DNA of 64,000 bases from Pseudomonas sp. P7548 (GTDB lineage: Bacteria > Pseudomonadota > Gammaproteobacteria > Pseudomonadales > Pseudomonadaceae): NCBI RefSeq assembly GCF_013386585.1, contig NZ_JACARO010000090.1, positions 32,375-96,374 on the forward strand. The letters run 5' to 3'. Position 1 is the stretch's first letter; the number at the start of each line of letters is the position of its first letter. Below the pieces are notes generated by a model, which searched no databases, was not told the DNA's origin, and saw nothing but the letters and a program-made list of their open reading frames with translations. Shown here one piece after another: positions 44,235 through 52,097 of the stretch. The translations under genes and the position numbers were made by a program.

Positions 44235-44262
44235 AAAAAGCCCGCCGAGTGCGGGCTTTTTG
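44235..44262 (+). terminator. terminator of the tRNA-Arg transcript
   Basis: AAAAAGCCCGC-CGAGT-GCGGGCTTTTT, a strong stem with a T-run, 7 bases after the second tRNA-Arg. The 305-base stretch from here to mgtE shows no further gene. Confidence 0.92.
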
Positions 44263-44567
44263 CCGTCTGGGGTTTGTGTAGGATTTCATCTTTTTCTCCT
44301 GCCTTCATGTGTTTTCCTTCTCCGCTACGTCGTCGCAGTTCATAGATGCAGCCGATGCTCAGCTTTGGCTCGCAAGCGCTTGTTCTTTCCAGTTTTTTGA
44401 CGTTAAAAGCGCGCGCAGCGTGTATCATTGCGCCCGTCAGCCCCGCCGGGGCTTGTGGAATACCTCCATGGACTTACCCAGTAGTTACTCAGTACCCCGC
44501 TTTACCAATCATGAATTGACTGATTGATCCTTCCGGCGTGCCCCGCTGCTGGGAGTGGAGTTCGCCT

Positions 44568-46010
44568 ATGACCGAAGTAGAAGTAAAGAAAACACAAGAA
44601 AGCCTGCAGGATCGTCTGGCTCAAGTCATCGAGCTGCTGCAGCGCCAGCGCGTGGTCGAAGACCTCACGCACCGCCAGGAAGGTCCGAACCACGACCGCG
44701 TCGAAAACCTGGTCCATCGGCAAAACCTCGTCGAGCTGCAACGCAAGCTTGATGACCTGCACTCCGCCGACGTCGCCTACATTCTTGAAGCCTTGCCGCT
44801 TGATGATCGACTGACTCTCTGGCAGTTGGTCAAGGCGGACCGCGACGGCGACATCCTCCTCGAAGTATCCGATTCGGTTCGCGAAACCCTGATCGCCGAC
44901 ATGGACGATCACGAGCTCCTGGCTGCCGCCAAGGAGATGGACGCCGACGAACTGGCAGACTTGGCCCCTGAGCTGCCGCGTGACGTTGTCCATGAGCTGA
45001 TGGAGGCCCTCGACGGCCAGCAGCGTGAGCGCGTGCGTTCCGCCTTGTCTTACGACGAGGATCAGGTTGGCGCCCTGATGGACTTCGAGATGGTCACCAT
45101 CCGTGAAGACGTCAGTCTGGAAGTGGTTCTGCGCTACCTGCGCCGCCTCAAGGAGCTGCCGGGGCACACCGATAAGCTGTTCGTGGTCGATTACGAAGGT
45201 ATCCTCAAGGGTGTGCTGCCGATCAAGCGTCTGCTGGTCAATGACCCCGAGAAGAAAGTGGCGGATGTCATGGCCAGTGATCCGGTGAGTTTCCACCCGG
45301 ACGAAGACGCCTATGATGCCGCCCAGGCCTTCGAGCGTTATGACTTGATTTCGGCCCCGGTGGTCGACAAGAACGGCAAGCTGATCGGCCGACTGACCAT
45401 CGACGAAATGGTCGACCTGATTCGTGAAGAGAGCGAAACCGAAGTCCTCAACATGGCGGGTCTGCGTGAGGAGGAAGATATCTTCGCCTCGGTCTGGCGC
45501 TCGCTGCGTAACCGTTGGGCGTGGCTGGCGATCAACCTGATCACGGCGTTCATCGCGTCTCGGGTCATCGGCTTGTTCGAAGGCTCGATCGAGAAATTGG
45601 TGGCCCTGGCGGCGCTGATGCCGATTGTGGCCGGTATTGGGGGTAACTCGGGTAACCAGACCATCACCATGATCGTGCGGGCCATGGCCCTGGACCAGGT
45701 GAACACCGGCAATACATCACGCCTGATGCGCAAGGAGTTGGCGGTTGCGTTGATCAATGGCGTGGTGTGGGGCGGGGTGATCGGTATCGTGGCCTACTTG
45801 CTGTACGGCAGTTGGTCGCTTGGCGTCGTCATGACCGCCGCCATGACGCTCAACCTGCTGCTGGCCGCATTGATGGGGGTGTTGATCCCCATGACCCTGG
45901 CGCGCCTTGGGCGCGACCCTGCAATGGGTGCCAGCGTGATGATCACGGCCATGACCGACAGTGGCGGCTTCTTCATCTTCCTGGGCCTGGCCACGATCTT
46001 CCTGCTTTGA
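44568..46010 (+). CDS. mgtE: magnesium transporter MgtE
   Basis: A 480-residue Mg2+ channel. The cytoplasmic N domain (residues about 35-140, superhelical) is followed by two CBS domains (MDFEMVTIREDVSLEVVLRYL and VMASDPVSFHPDEDAYDAA) that sense Mg2+. Five membrane helices come after residue 310, including the pore signature MPIVAGIGGNSGNQT. The ATG at 44568 has GGAGTGGAG upstream. The same gene lies in this neighbourhood in P. aeruginosa. In that species MgtE also influences type III secretion. Confidence 0.95.
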   Translation: MTEVEVKKTQESLQDRLAQVIELLQRQRVVEDLTHRQEGPNHDRVENLVHRQNLVELQRKLDDLHSADVAYILEALPLDDRLTLWQLVKADRDGDILLEVSDSVRETLIADMDDHELLAAAKEMDADELADLAPELPRDVVHELMEALDGQQRERVRSALSYDEDQVGALMDFEMVTIREDVSLEVVLRYLRRLKELPGHTDKLFVVDYEGILKGVLPIKRLLVNDPEKKVADVMASDPVSFHPDEDAYDAAQAFERYDLISAPVVDKNGKLIGRLTIDEMVDLIREESETEVLNMAGLREEEDIFASVWRSLRNRWAWLAINLITAFIASRVIGLFEGSIEKLVALAALMPIVAGIGGNSGNQTITMIVRAMALDQVNTGNTSRLMRKELAVALINGVVWGGVIGIVAYLLYGSWSLGVVMTAAMTLNLLLAALMGVLIPMTLARLGRDPAMGASVMITAMTDSGGFFIFLGLATIFLL

Positions 46011-46034
46011 TCCCTCAAGGCAAACCAGCTCCCC

Positions 46035-46120
46035 GTAGGAGCTGGCTTGCCAGCGATCGCATCCCTTCGGTCTAACTGACAGCCCACGTCGCCCGGATCG
46101 CCGGCAAGCCGGCTCCTACA
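46035..46120. repeat. diverged REP doublet
   Basis: GTAGGAGCTGGCTTGCCAGC and GCCGGCAAGCCGGCTCCTAC face each other across a spacer of about 40 bases, between the convergent mgtE and amrZ genes. The GTAGGAG outer ends distinguish it from the GTGGGAG class. Confidence 0.8.
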
Positions 46121-46130
46121 AAAAAACGCG

Positions 46131-46159
46131 CAAAAAAAAGCCAGCACATGGCTGGCTTC
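46131..46159 (-). terminator. terminator of amrZ
   Basis: On the minus strand GAAGCCAGC-CATGT-GCTGGCTTTTTTTT forms a stem with a long T-run, 16 bases after the amrZ stop. Confidence 0.88.
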
Positions 46160-46175
46160 GGCTTTCAGTTGCAGA

Positions 46176-46502
46176 TCAGTCGGCTTCTGCGGCCGCTTCA
46201 ACGTCGTGCGCAATAAGCGAGACGAGAGCATTTTGCTGGCGGTGGGAGAGCTGACGAAAACGCTGCAGCAGTTCGCGTTCGTGCAGTGACAGCTCGGGGC
46301 TGTCCAGGCGCATGCTCAACTCTTCGCCCAACGCACCTTCCTGAATGAGGCTCTGTTCCAGGCGCGCGATGATTTCGGAGTTCATGCTGCGGTGATGATT
46401 GCGAGCCACCTCGGCAATGCGTTCCCGCATTCCGTCTGGCAGACGTACGACGAACTTGTCAGCCGTACGGCTGGAATAAATTGCCTGTTTCAATGGGCGC
46501 AT
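46176..46502 (-). CDS. amrZ: ribbon-helix-helix regulator AmrZ (AlgZ)
   Basis: A 108-residue Arc/MetJ-type DNA-binding protein. It starts MRPLKQAIYSSRTADKFVVRLPDGMRERI with the beta-strand DKFVVRL that reads DNA, then helices containing NHHRSMNSEIIARLEQSL. The C-terminal DSPELSLHERELLQRFRQLSHRQQNAL is the tetramerisation region. It closely matches P. aeruginosa AmrZ, a global regulator of alginate, c-di-GMP, biofilm and flagella; in P. fluorescens F113 it represses flagellar genes through fleQ. The flagellar cluster 3 kb away makes its location apt. Confidence 0.95.
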   Translation of the reverse strand: MRPLKQAIYSSRTADKFVVRLPDGMRERIAEVARNHHRSMNSEIIARLEQSLIQEGALGEELSMRLDSPELSLHERELLQRFRQLSHRQQNALVSLIAHDVEAAAEAD

Positions 46503-46559
46503 ATATTTAACCGGTTAGTTCAGGGGAGCGGTTTTTGGAATTGGCCGCAAGATGAGTGT

Positions 46560-46585
46560 TAAGACAAGACTCACGACCAAAGTTC
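46560..46585 (-). promoter_or_regulatory. possible AlgU (sigma-22) promoter of amrZ
   Basis: On the minus strand GAACTT (46580-46585) is followed after 15 bases by TCTTA (46560-46564). The AlgU consensus is GAACTT-N16/17-TCTGA, so the -35 is perfect but the -10 and spacing are off. AlgU control of amrZ is established in P. aeruginosa. The rest of the gap to 46895 shows no gene that I can support. Confidence 0.35.
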
Positions 46586-46895
46586 AACCCGAATTGCAAA
46601 GAGGCCGCATCATGCCTCAGATTTGACAGTTCCTTGGCGTCAATTCTGTGACAAATATTGAACTGCCTAAAGGCTTTATGCCAGCACTGATTTGCATTTT
46701 TGCGGACTGGTTGGAAAACTTTTCCACGAGTGATTCCGCAAGGGAACTTCCCGTAAGTCCAGGCCACCACAGGGTTTGAGGCCGCACATCCTATAGCAAT
46801 ATGGCCTTTTGCCCTTAATTTTAAGACTAGTGGCAATTTGCCGATTTACTAGGGCTAGGCGACATAAGGTAGCGGTGGGGGGGCTGCAGGAGGTG

Positions 46896-47075
46896 TCAGC
46901 GCAACACCGGGTCAAATTTGAATCGGCGGCCAACGATGAGCGATAGCACCAGCAGGCTGGCAAATACCCCGGTAGCGATGAATGCAGTGGTCTGCCCGTC
47001 CTGGGCGGATGTGTTCAGGCCAAAAATGCCTGCGCCGAGGGTCAGGCACAGCAACAGCCAGGCAGGTTTGTTCAT
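46896..47075 (-). CDS. small membrane protein of unknown function
   Basis: A 59-residue protein with two hydrophobic helices (AWLLLCLTLGAGIFGL and AFIATGVFASLLVLSLIVG) and a positively charged C-terminus (RRFKFDPVLR). This would place both ends on one side of the inner membrane. GAGGTGG lies upstream of the ATG at 47075. It follows the 47086 gene after only 10 bases, so the two form a tiny operon. No family recognised. Confidence 0.6.
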   Translation of the reverse strand: MNKPAWLLLCLTLGAGIFGLNTSAQDGQTTAFIATGVFASLLVLSLIVGRRFKFDPVLR

Positions 47076-47085
47076 GGCCGCCACC

Positions 47086-47307
47086 TCAGAAAATCCAGTG
47101 TTCGGAGGCAGGTGTCGCCTGGGTATTCACGCGAATCGGTGATTGCGCACCGGGCGTCATCACAGCCAGTTGTGGGCGCTGTTGCAGGTGATGAGGCACC
47201 GCCTGGCTGATTTGCTCTGCGTCTTCGGAGTGGGCGGATTGGAAATGAAACATGACCAGTGCCGCCAAGGCTGCAGCATTAAGGGTCAACAGAAGGGCGC
47301 TGTTCAT
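47086..47307 (-). CDS. small exported or membrane-anchored protein
   Basis: A 73-residue protein. MNSALLLTLNAAALAALVMFHFQSAHS looks like a signal peptide or anchor; the remaining 45 residues are polar and Gln/Pro-rich. CGGAG precedes the ATG by about eight bases. It is immediately upstream of the 46896 gene. Function unknown; the pair could be two subunits of one membrane complex. Confidence 0.55.
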   Translation of the reverse strand: MNSALLLTLNAAALAALVMFHFQSAHSEDAEQISQAVPHHLQQRPQLAVMTPGAQSPIRVNTQATPASEHWIF

Positions 47308-47630
47308 GTTCTTGTGCTCCGCAGTGGCTGGGCCGGATGAGTTTTGTAGGATATGTGTTGCAGGCCTCGTGCCAACCTTTTAAGTTAATAAAATCAAATG
47401 GTTAGGCGTAATTTAAAGTGCGGGCTCGTTGCATTTTGCAAGACGGGCAATTCGCAGGATTGCATTTTGCACGATGCCGCCAAGTGCCCGGCATTGCTGG
47501 GTGAAACGTGGATCTATTGGCTAAGGTGCGGCCTACACTCAAAAAGCCTACGGACGACATGACAAACGCCAACCTGGCCGTTAACATGCACGCCGTCCGT
47601 CGCCGCCCGCTTGGCAGGCGCCTGTCATTT

Positions 47631-47707
47631 GTCCCAGTAGCTCAATTGGATAGAGCATCCCCCTCCTAAGGGGAAGGTTGGCCGTTCGAACCGGCCCTGG
47701 GACACCA
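47631..47707 (+). tRNA. tRNA-Arg(CCU)
   Basis: A 77-base tRNA. The stem-loop TCCCC-CTCCTAA-GGGGA gives anticodon CCU, which reads the rare AGG codon. Acceptor GTCCCAG/CTGGGAC and T-arm GGCCGTTCGAACCGGCC are sound; CCA is encoded. This single-copy tRNA is a frequent integration target for islands, but nothing island-like adjoins it here. Confidence 0.97.
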
Positions 47708-47712
47708 GATTC

Positions 47713-47748
47713 AAAGCCCCGCTCAGACTGTTCTGGCGGGGCTTTTTT
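47713..47748 (+). terminator. terminator of tRNA-Arg(CCU)
   Basis: AAGCCCCGC, a 13-base loop, GCGGGGCTT then TTTT, about eight bases after the tRNA. Confidence 0.9.
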
Positions 47749-47976
47749 GTGGGCGGGTGCCCACATCGCGTCGAACCTTGCGGGCGATCAGGGTTCACAG
47801 CCAATGCGCTATGTATTTGTTGCAACCGGTGTACCTCCCGGGCGATCAAGCAGCGTCTGAGCTATTAAGCAAAAAATTCCCCGGAAACAGCCGATACCGC
47901 CTGTCCGGATCCGGCAACCCCGGACTATCATGCCGATAGCCCTGTCTCTCACTGCAAGGAGCCGCTCGGAACGCCG

Positions 47977-49362
47977 ATGCGCCAGATCTGGAAATCTTTT
48001 CGAGCCCTTTATTTCGCCTCCTTGATGATGCTGATCGGCTCCGGCCTGCTCAGCACTTACCTGGCCCTGCGCCTGGCCGCCGACCATGTCGACAGCCTGT
48101 GGGTGGGTGCGTTGATGGCCGCCAACTACTTTGGCCTGGTGCTGGGCGGCAAGATCGGGCACCGCCTGATCGCCCGGGTCGGGCATATTCGCGCCTACGC
48201 CACCTGTGCCGGCATCGTCGGTGCGGCGGTGCTCGGCCACGGGTTGATCAACTGGCTGCCGGCCTGGATCGTGCTGCGTACGATCGTGGGTTTGGGGATG
48301 ATGTGCCAGTACATGGTCATTGAAAGCTGGCTCAACGAGCAGGCAGACGCCAAGCAACGTGGCGTAGTGTTCAGTGGCTACATGATTGCGTCCTACCTGG
48401 GCCTGGTGTTGGGGCAATTGATTCTGGTCATGCACCCCCAGCTTGGACTTGAACTGCTGATGCTGGTCGCGGTGTGCTTTGCCCTGTGCCTGGTGCCGGT
48501 GGCCATGACTCGACGCATCCACCCCGCGCCGCTGCACCCGGCGCCGATGGAGCCGCGTTTCTTCATTAAACGGGTACCGCAGTCACTGAGTACGGTGCTG
48601 GGAGCAGGGGTGATCGTGGGTTCGTTCTACGGTTTGGCGCCGCTCTATGCGTCACAGCAAGGGCTGACGACCGAACAGGTCGGCCTGTTCATGGGCTGCT
48701 GTATTTTTGCCGGCCTGCTGGTGCAGTGGCCGTTGGGCTGGTTGTCGGACCGCTATGACCGGGCTTTGCTGATTCGCTGCTTTGCGTTGTGCCTCGCGGT
48801 GGCGGCATTGCCCCTGGCGATCCTGTCGCAGGTGCCGCTGGAGGTATTGTTCGTCGCCGGTTTCCTGTGTTCGCTGGTGCAGTTCTGCCTGTACCCGCTG
48901 GCCGTGGCGTTTTCCAATGACCACGTCGAAGGTGATCGCCGGGTGTCGCTGACCGCCATGTTGCTGGTGACCTACGGCATTGGCGCCAGCATCGGGCCGC
49001 TGCTGGCGGGTGTGGCGATGAAGCTGTTTGGCAGTCACATGCTCTATGCGTTCTTCAGCCTGTGTGCGTTGATCCTGGTGTGGCGTATCCGGCCGAAGGC
49101 GGTGACCAACTTGCATCAGGTGGACGACGCGCCGCTGCACCACGTGGCGATGCCTGACAGCATGTCCAGCTCGCCCCTGGTGGCTTGCCTTGACCCACGG
49201 GTGGACGAGGCGGTGGTGCAGGAACAGATGCAGGCCACGCCCGTGGATCCCGCGCCCGAAACCGATCCGGCGCCGGTGGTGGATGAGTCCGTTGTCGAAG
49301 GGCCGCCGCCGCTTCTGGACCCGGATGACCACCCTCACGACCTGAGCCGCGCGCGGCCCTGA
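47977..49362 (+). CDS. MFS transporter (YcaD-like) with a long acidic C-terminal tail
   Basis: A 461-residue protein with 12 predicted membrane helices over residues 1-375. Motif GGKIGHRLIARVGHIRAYA follows helix 2, and PLGWLSDRYDRALLIR matches the second-half copy. The order and IESWLNEQA motif fit the YcaD branch of the superfamily. The last 85 residues are hydrophilic, Pro/Asp/Glu-rich and unlike a membrane domain (DPAPETDPAPVVDESVVEGPP); they are probably a disordered cytoplasmic tail. Substrate unknown. GGAG precedes the start. A terminator follows. Confidence 0.85.
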   Translation: MRQIWKSFRALYFASLMMLIGSGLLSTYLALRLAADHVDSLWVGALMAANYFGLVLGGKIGHRLIARVGHIRAYATCAGIVGAAVLGHGLINWLPAWIVLRTIVGLGMMCQYMVIESWLNEQADAKQRGVVFSGYMIASYLGLVLGQLILVMHPQLGLELLMLVAVCFALCLVPVAMTRRIHPAPLHPAPMEPRFFIKRVPQSLSTVLGAGVIVGSFYGLAPLYASQQGLTTEQVGLFMGCCIFAGLLVQWPLGWLSDRYDRALLIRCFALCLAVAALPLAILSQVPLEVLFVAGFLCSLVQFCLYPLAVAFSNDHVEGDRRVSLTAMLLVTYGIGASIGPLLAGVAMKLFGSHMLYAFFSLCALILVWRIRPKAVTNLHQVDDAPLHHVAMPDSMSSSPLVACLDPRVDEAVVQEQMQATPVDPAPETDPAPVVDESVVEGPPPLLDPDDHPHDLSRARP

Positions 49363-49366
49363 AAGC

Positions 49367-49404
49367 AAAAACGGGCAGATCCCATCAGGATCTGCCCGTT
49401 TTTT
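49367..49404. terminator. bidirectional terminator between the MFS gene and flgZ
   Basis: AAAACGGGCAGATC-CCATCA-GGATCTGCCCGTTTTTT has A and T runs on both sides and lies between two convergent genes, so it can end both. Confidence 0.92.
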
Positions 49405-49421
49405 ATTGCGCTCGAAAAAGC

Positions 49422-50171
49422 TTAGAAGTCGTCGTCTTTATCGAAACGACGCGCTTCGCGCTGCAACTGGTACACGAAGCGCTCAACCTGGCGCTGCACC
49501 AGGCCGCTCATGTTGTGGAAACGCACGCCGGCAAAGGTGGTGTTGATCTTCTCTTCAAAGTGCAGGTAACGCAGCTCTACTGAGGTGGTCATGCTGCCAA
49601 AGGGCAGGGCCGCGATAAAGCGATCGTAGACCTGGCCCAGTTGCAGACGCTCGGAGATATCACCCTCAAAGCGCAGTTTGCAGCCGGTGGCGGAAATGTC
49701 GAGCAACTTGCCGCTGATCGGCGCCTTGAGCTTCTCGCCACCCAATTCGATATTGACCAGTTGGGCCAGCTTCAATGCGGCGCGGAAGGCATTGCGGCGC
49801 TGATGGTAGACCACCTCGTCGGGCATACTGCCGGTGTAGATGCGATGGCCGTCTTTTTCGCTGACGGTCAGGGTGCCCTTGCTTTCCCAGGCAACACGCA
49901 CGCCGTCATGGAAACCCTCGATGCGGAACGGTTCGCCATTTTCGAGGTGGCGCTCACCGTCGCGCGGGATCATTTCGTCCAGGGCCAGCGTCCCGCTGTC
50001 CCGGTCAACGTCCACCAGGTAGCTTTGGAAGCGCTGGCTGCGTTCATGGAAAGTGATGATCAACGGATCATGGCTTTCTTGCAGCATCCGCAAAGTGCCG
50101 GCGATTTCCAGAGGCGTGGTGAGGACCTTGGGTGGCTGCGGGGCATCTTCCGCATTGAGGGCGTTGAACAC
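49422..50171 (-). CDS. flgZ: c-di-GMP-binding flagellar brake protein FlgZ (YcgR family)
   Basis: A 249-residue protein with an N-terminal YcgR domain (residues about 15-115) and a C-terminal PilZ domain. The PilZ c-di-GMP motifs are RRNAFRA (RxxxR) and LDISATGCKL (D/NxSxxG). With c-di-GMP bound it slows flagellar motility. GTG 50171 was chosen, behind GGAAG; an upstream TTG at 50192 is possible. It is last in the flgM-flgN-flgZ group. AmrZ, another c-di-GMP/motility regulator, is 3 kb away. Confidence 0.9.
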   Translation of the reverse strand: MFNALNAEDAPQPPKVLTTPLEIAGTLRMLQESHDPLIITFHERSQRFQSYLVDVDRDSGTLALDEMIPRDGERHLENGEPFRIEGFHDGVRVAWESKGTLTVSEKDGHRIYTGSMPDEVVYHQRRNAFRAALKLAQLVNIELGGEKLKAPISGKLLDISATGCKLRFEGDISERLQLGQVYDRFIAALPFGSMTTSVELRYLHFEEKINTTFAGVRFHNMSGLVQRQVERFVYQLQREARRFDKDDDF

Positions 50172-50267
50172 GGTTCTTCCATCTCCAGACAAAATACGAC
50201 TTCACGCAAGAACAGGCATTTTGCCAGCATGTAGCGCGCCTTGGATAGGGCGCGCTGAAAACCGGCG

Positions 50268-50738
50268 TCAGGCTTGGCTGCGAGTGCTTGGCTTGACCAG
50301 GCGCGAGGTGGAGCCTTGGGCGTTGTAGAGGGCCGGAGGCTCTCCGCCGTGGAGTATACGCAACTGGTTGGCGGTCGTGGCTTGCTGAAGCTGGATCGAC
50401 TGACCGTTGAGCAGGTTGGCTTCCTGGCACTGGGCGAGCAATAGATTGAGGGCGTTGCTCTGTGCCAGCAGTTGGTCGCCGACCGAGGAGTGACTGGCCA
50501 GCTGTGCGAGGCCGTCGTGATCAGCCGGCAGGCCCAGGCTGATGAGAATCTGGCTGCGCTTCTTGCCATGCTGTTCCAGCAGCACAATCAGCGACTGCTT
50601 GCGTGCGAGGATTTCCTCCAGCAAGCGCATGTCCCGGCCGTACAAGGCCAGGGACTCTTCTTTGAGCAGCTCGAGCAAATGTTGCGTCGGCGCCAGATCG
50701 TCAATGATCAGTTGAAGCAAATGTTCGTCGTGGTGCAT
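50268..50738 (-). CDS. flgN: flagella synthesis chaperone FlgN
   Basis: A 156-residue, largely helical protein. FlgN binds the hook-junction proteins FlgK and FlgL and delivers them to the export gate. The N-terminal heptad-rich stretch (DEHLLQLIIDDLAPTQHLLELLKEE) and the LARKQSLIVLLEQHGKKRSQIL region are typical. It lies directly downstream of flgM. The last 30 residues are polar and poorly conserved. The identification rests on position and helical pattern as well as sequence. Confidence 0.88.
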   Translation of the reverse strand: MHHDEHLLQLIIDDLAPTQHLLELLKEESLALYGRDMRLLEEILARKQSLIVLLEQHGKKRSQILISLGLPADHDGLAQLASHSSVGDQLLAQSNALNLLLAQCQEANLLNGQSIQLQQATTANQLRILHGGEPPALYNAQGSTSRLVKPSTRSQA

Positions 50739-50786
50739 GGCTGGCCTTGGGTTTTAAGCGTCCAAAAGCCCTGCGCAGGCCTTTGC

Positions 50787-51110
50787 CTAGCGCTCGGCTT
50801 CGAAGTTAAGCAGCTTGCTGGCTACACGGTTGCTGTCGACTTTATAGCTGCCATCGGCGATCGCCTGTTTCAACTCGGCCACACGGGCTTTGTTGACTAC
50901 CGGTTGATCGCGCAGCGAGTCAGTGACCTTCTGCAACTGTTGAGCCTCATTGCTCAGGTGTACCGATTCCCCGCTTTGGCTGGCACCGGCCTGCTCTGCC
51001 TTGGCGGGCAGGGGCTGGGACTTGGCATCTACGCTGTCCTTGGCACCGCTGGTGCGCGTAGAACCGGGCAAAGCCTGGGCGTTATTCAAACGGCTGAAAT
51101 CAATGACCAT
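50787..51110 (-). CDS. flgM: anti-sigma-28 factor FlgM
   Basis: A 107-residue protein that binds FliA and is exported once the hook is finished, freeing sigma-28. The C-terminal half VHLSNEAQQLQKVTDSLRDQPVVNKARVAELKQAIADGSYKVDSNRVASKLL is the FliA-binding region by family pattern; the N-terminal half is Ala/Ser/Lys-rich and disordered. ATG 51110 was preferred to longer starts because it gives the family length and has AGAGG upstream. A strong sigma-28 promoter precedes it. Confidence 0.92.
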   Translation of the reverse strand: MVIDFSRLNNAQALPGSTRTSGAKDSVDAKSQPLPAKAEQAGASQSGESVHLSNEAQQLQKVTDSLRDQPVVNKARVAELKQAIADGSYKVDSNRVASKLLNFEAER

Positions 51111-51147
51111 AATAAAAAAACCTCTGGGTATTTGGACGCTTGCCATG

Positions 51148-51174
51148 TTTTCGGCCATACCCGGACAAACTTTA
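51148..51174 (-). promoter_or_regulatory. FliA (sigma-28) promoter of flgM
   Basis: On the minus strand TAAAGTTT-N11-GCCGAAAA, matching the sigma-28 consensus TAAAGTTT-N11-GCCGATAA except at one position. The first transcribed base should fall near 51141, about 30 bases before the flgM start. Confidence 0.85.
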
Positions 51175-51252
51175 GGCTCGATTGACAATAAACCTGTTTG
51201 CGCGAACGTCTGGCGCACAGTGTAGGAAAAGCTGGCGTCCGATACCAGTGAT

Positions 51253-52017
51253 CTATAAAGCCACCTCGACTTGACCGGGGGCTGTCACCCGCGCCTTGAT
51301 CACGCGGTTGGAATTCAGGTTTTTCACGCGGATCTGCTCGCTCATGCCGCCGTTGGACAGCGCCTCCCCGGGCATTTTCACGTTCAGCGCGCCGCTGCTG
51401 GCAGAGATCACCACCTGATCGCCCTTGCGCACAACCTCGGCCTGCTCCAGATGCACCAGGGTTATCACTTGGTCAGTGACCATTGGTCGGGTCAATTTCT
51501 GCCCGATGGCCTGGTCCAGCGAAGTCAGGTAGCCCTGGTTGATCAGGCTGATATCCCGTTCACGTAGGGCGACGTCCTGGTCACCAATGATGCCGGTGCG
51601 CTTGAGCGGGCGGGTCACAACCACCACGTCACGGAACAGCTTGACCTGCGCCGGCACGAACACCGTCCAGGGCGAGGCACCTTCACAGCGTACTTTTACC
51701 GTCACGCGGCCAATCGGCTGGGCCGGGCTTTCCAGGGTGGCTGTCAATTCCTTGTCGCACGCCGGCATGCGCAGGCGGGGGTCCAGCTGGTTGACCTGGA
51801 TTTCGTAGCGTCCGGGCGTCTGGGTGGTCGCCAGATAATCTTCTACAGTGAACTCAAGAAAGCCTTGGGTGACGCCGATAAGTAGATCAGGCAAGGTGAC
51901 GTTATCTGCGCGGGCCGTGGCCCCTGTGCCCACGGCAAGCAATGCCAGCGACGCGCAGAGCAGGCTACGTAGTCGTTGGGGAGCAAGGCGTCGGGAAACT
52001 GTCGTTTTAAGGTTCAT
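51253..52017 (-). CDS. flgA: flagellar P-ring assembly chaperone FlgA
   Basis: A 254-residue periplasmic chaperone needed to build the P-ring from FlgI. The signal peptide spans about MNLKTTVSRRLAPQRLRSLLCASLALLAVGTGATARA by position 37. The C-terminal SAF-like domain carries RPLKRTGIIGDQDVALRERDI and GDQVVISASSGALNVKMPGEALSNG. The ATG at 52017 was chosen as start. It is divergent from cheV, and a sigma-54-type promoter lies only 13-27 bases upstream. Confidence 0.92.
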   Translation of the reverse strand: MNLKTTVSRRLAPQRLRSLLCASLALLAVGTGATARADNVTLPDLLIGVTQGFLEFTVEDYLATTQTPGRYEIQVNQLDPRLRMPACDKELTATLESPAQPIGRVTVKVRCEGASPWTVFVPAQVKLFRDVVVVTRPLKRTGIIGDQDVALRERDISLINQGYLTSLDQAIGQKLTRPMVTDQVITLVHLEQAEVVRKGDQVVISASSGALNVKMPGEALSNGGMSEQIRVKNLNSNRVIKARVTAPGQVEVAL

Positions 52018-52029
52018 GACCAATAAAAA

Positions 52030-52048
52030 GCAAAGCTCGTGCCGTTTA
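52030..52048. promoter_or_regulatory. overlapping sigma-54 (flgA) and possible sigma-28 (cheV) elements
   Basis: On the minus strand CGGCACGAGCTTTGC (52030-52044) fits the sigma-54 -24/-12 pattern GG-N10-GC and points at flgA. On the plus strand GCCGTTTA (52041-52048) fits a sigma-28 -10 and points at cheV, though its -35 is poor. In P. aeruginosa flgA is RpoN/FleQ-dependent and cheVR is FliA-dependent, which supports both. The predicted flgA transcript would start at or next to its ATG. Confidence 0.45.
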
Positions 52049-52097
52049 ATGTTGGGTACGCGTCGTACCCCTTAGGTTTTAGCGTAGGAGTCTGGGC

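Noticed and set aside
47631..47707. tRNA-Arg(CCU) as an island attachment site
   Set aside because: No integrase gene, no direct repeat of the tRNA 3' end and no foreign-looking block next to it.
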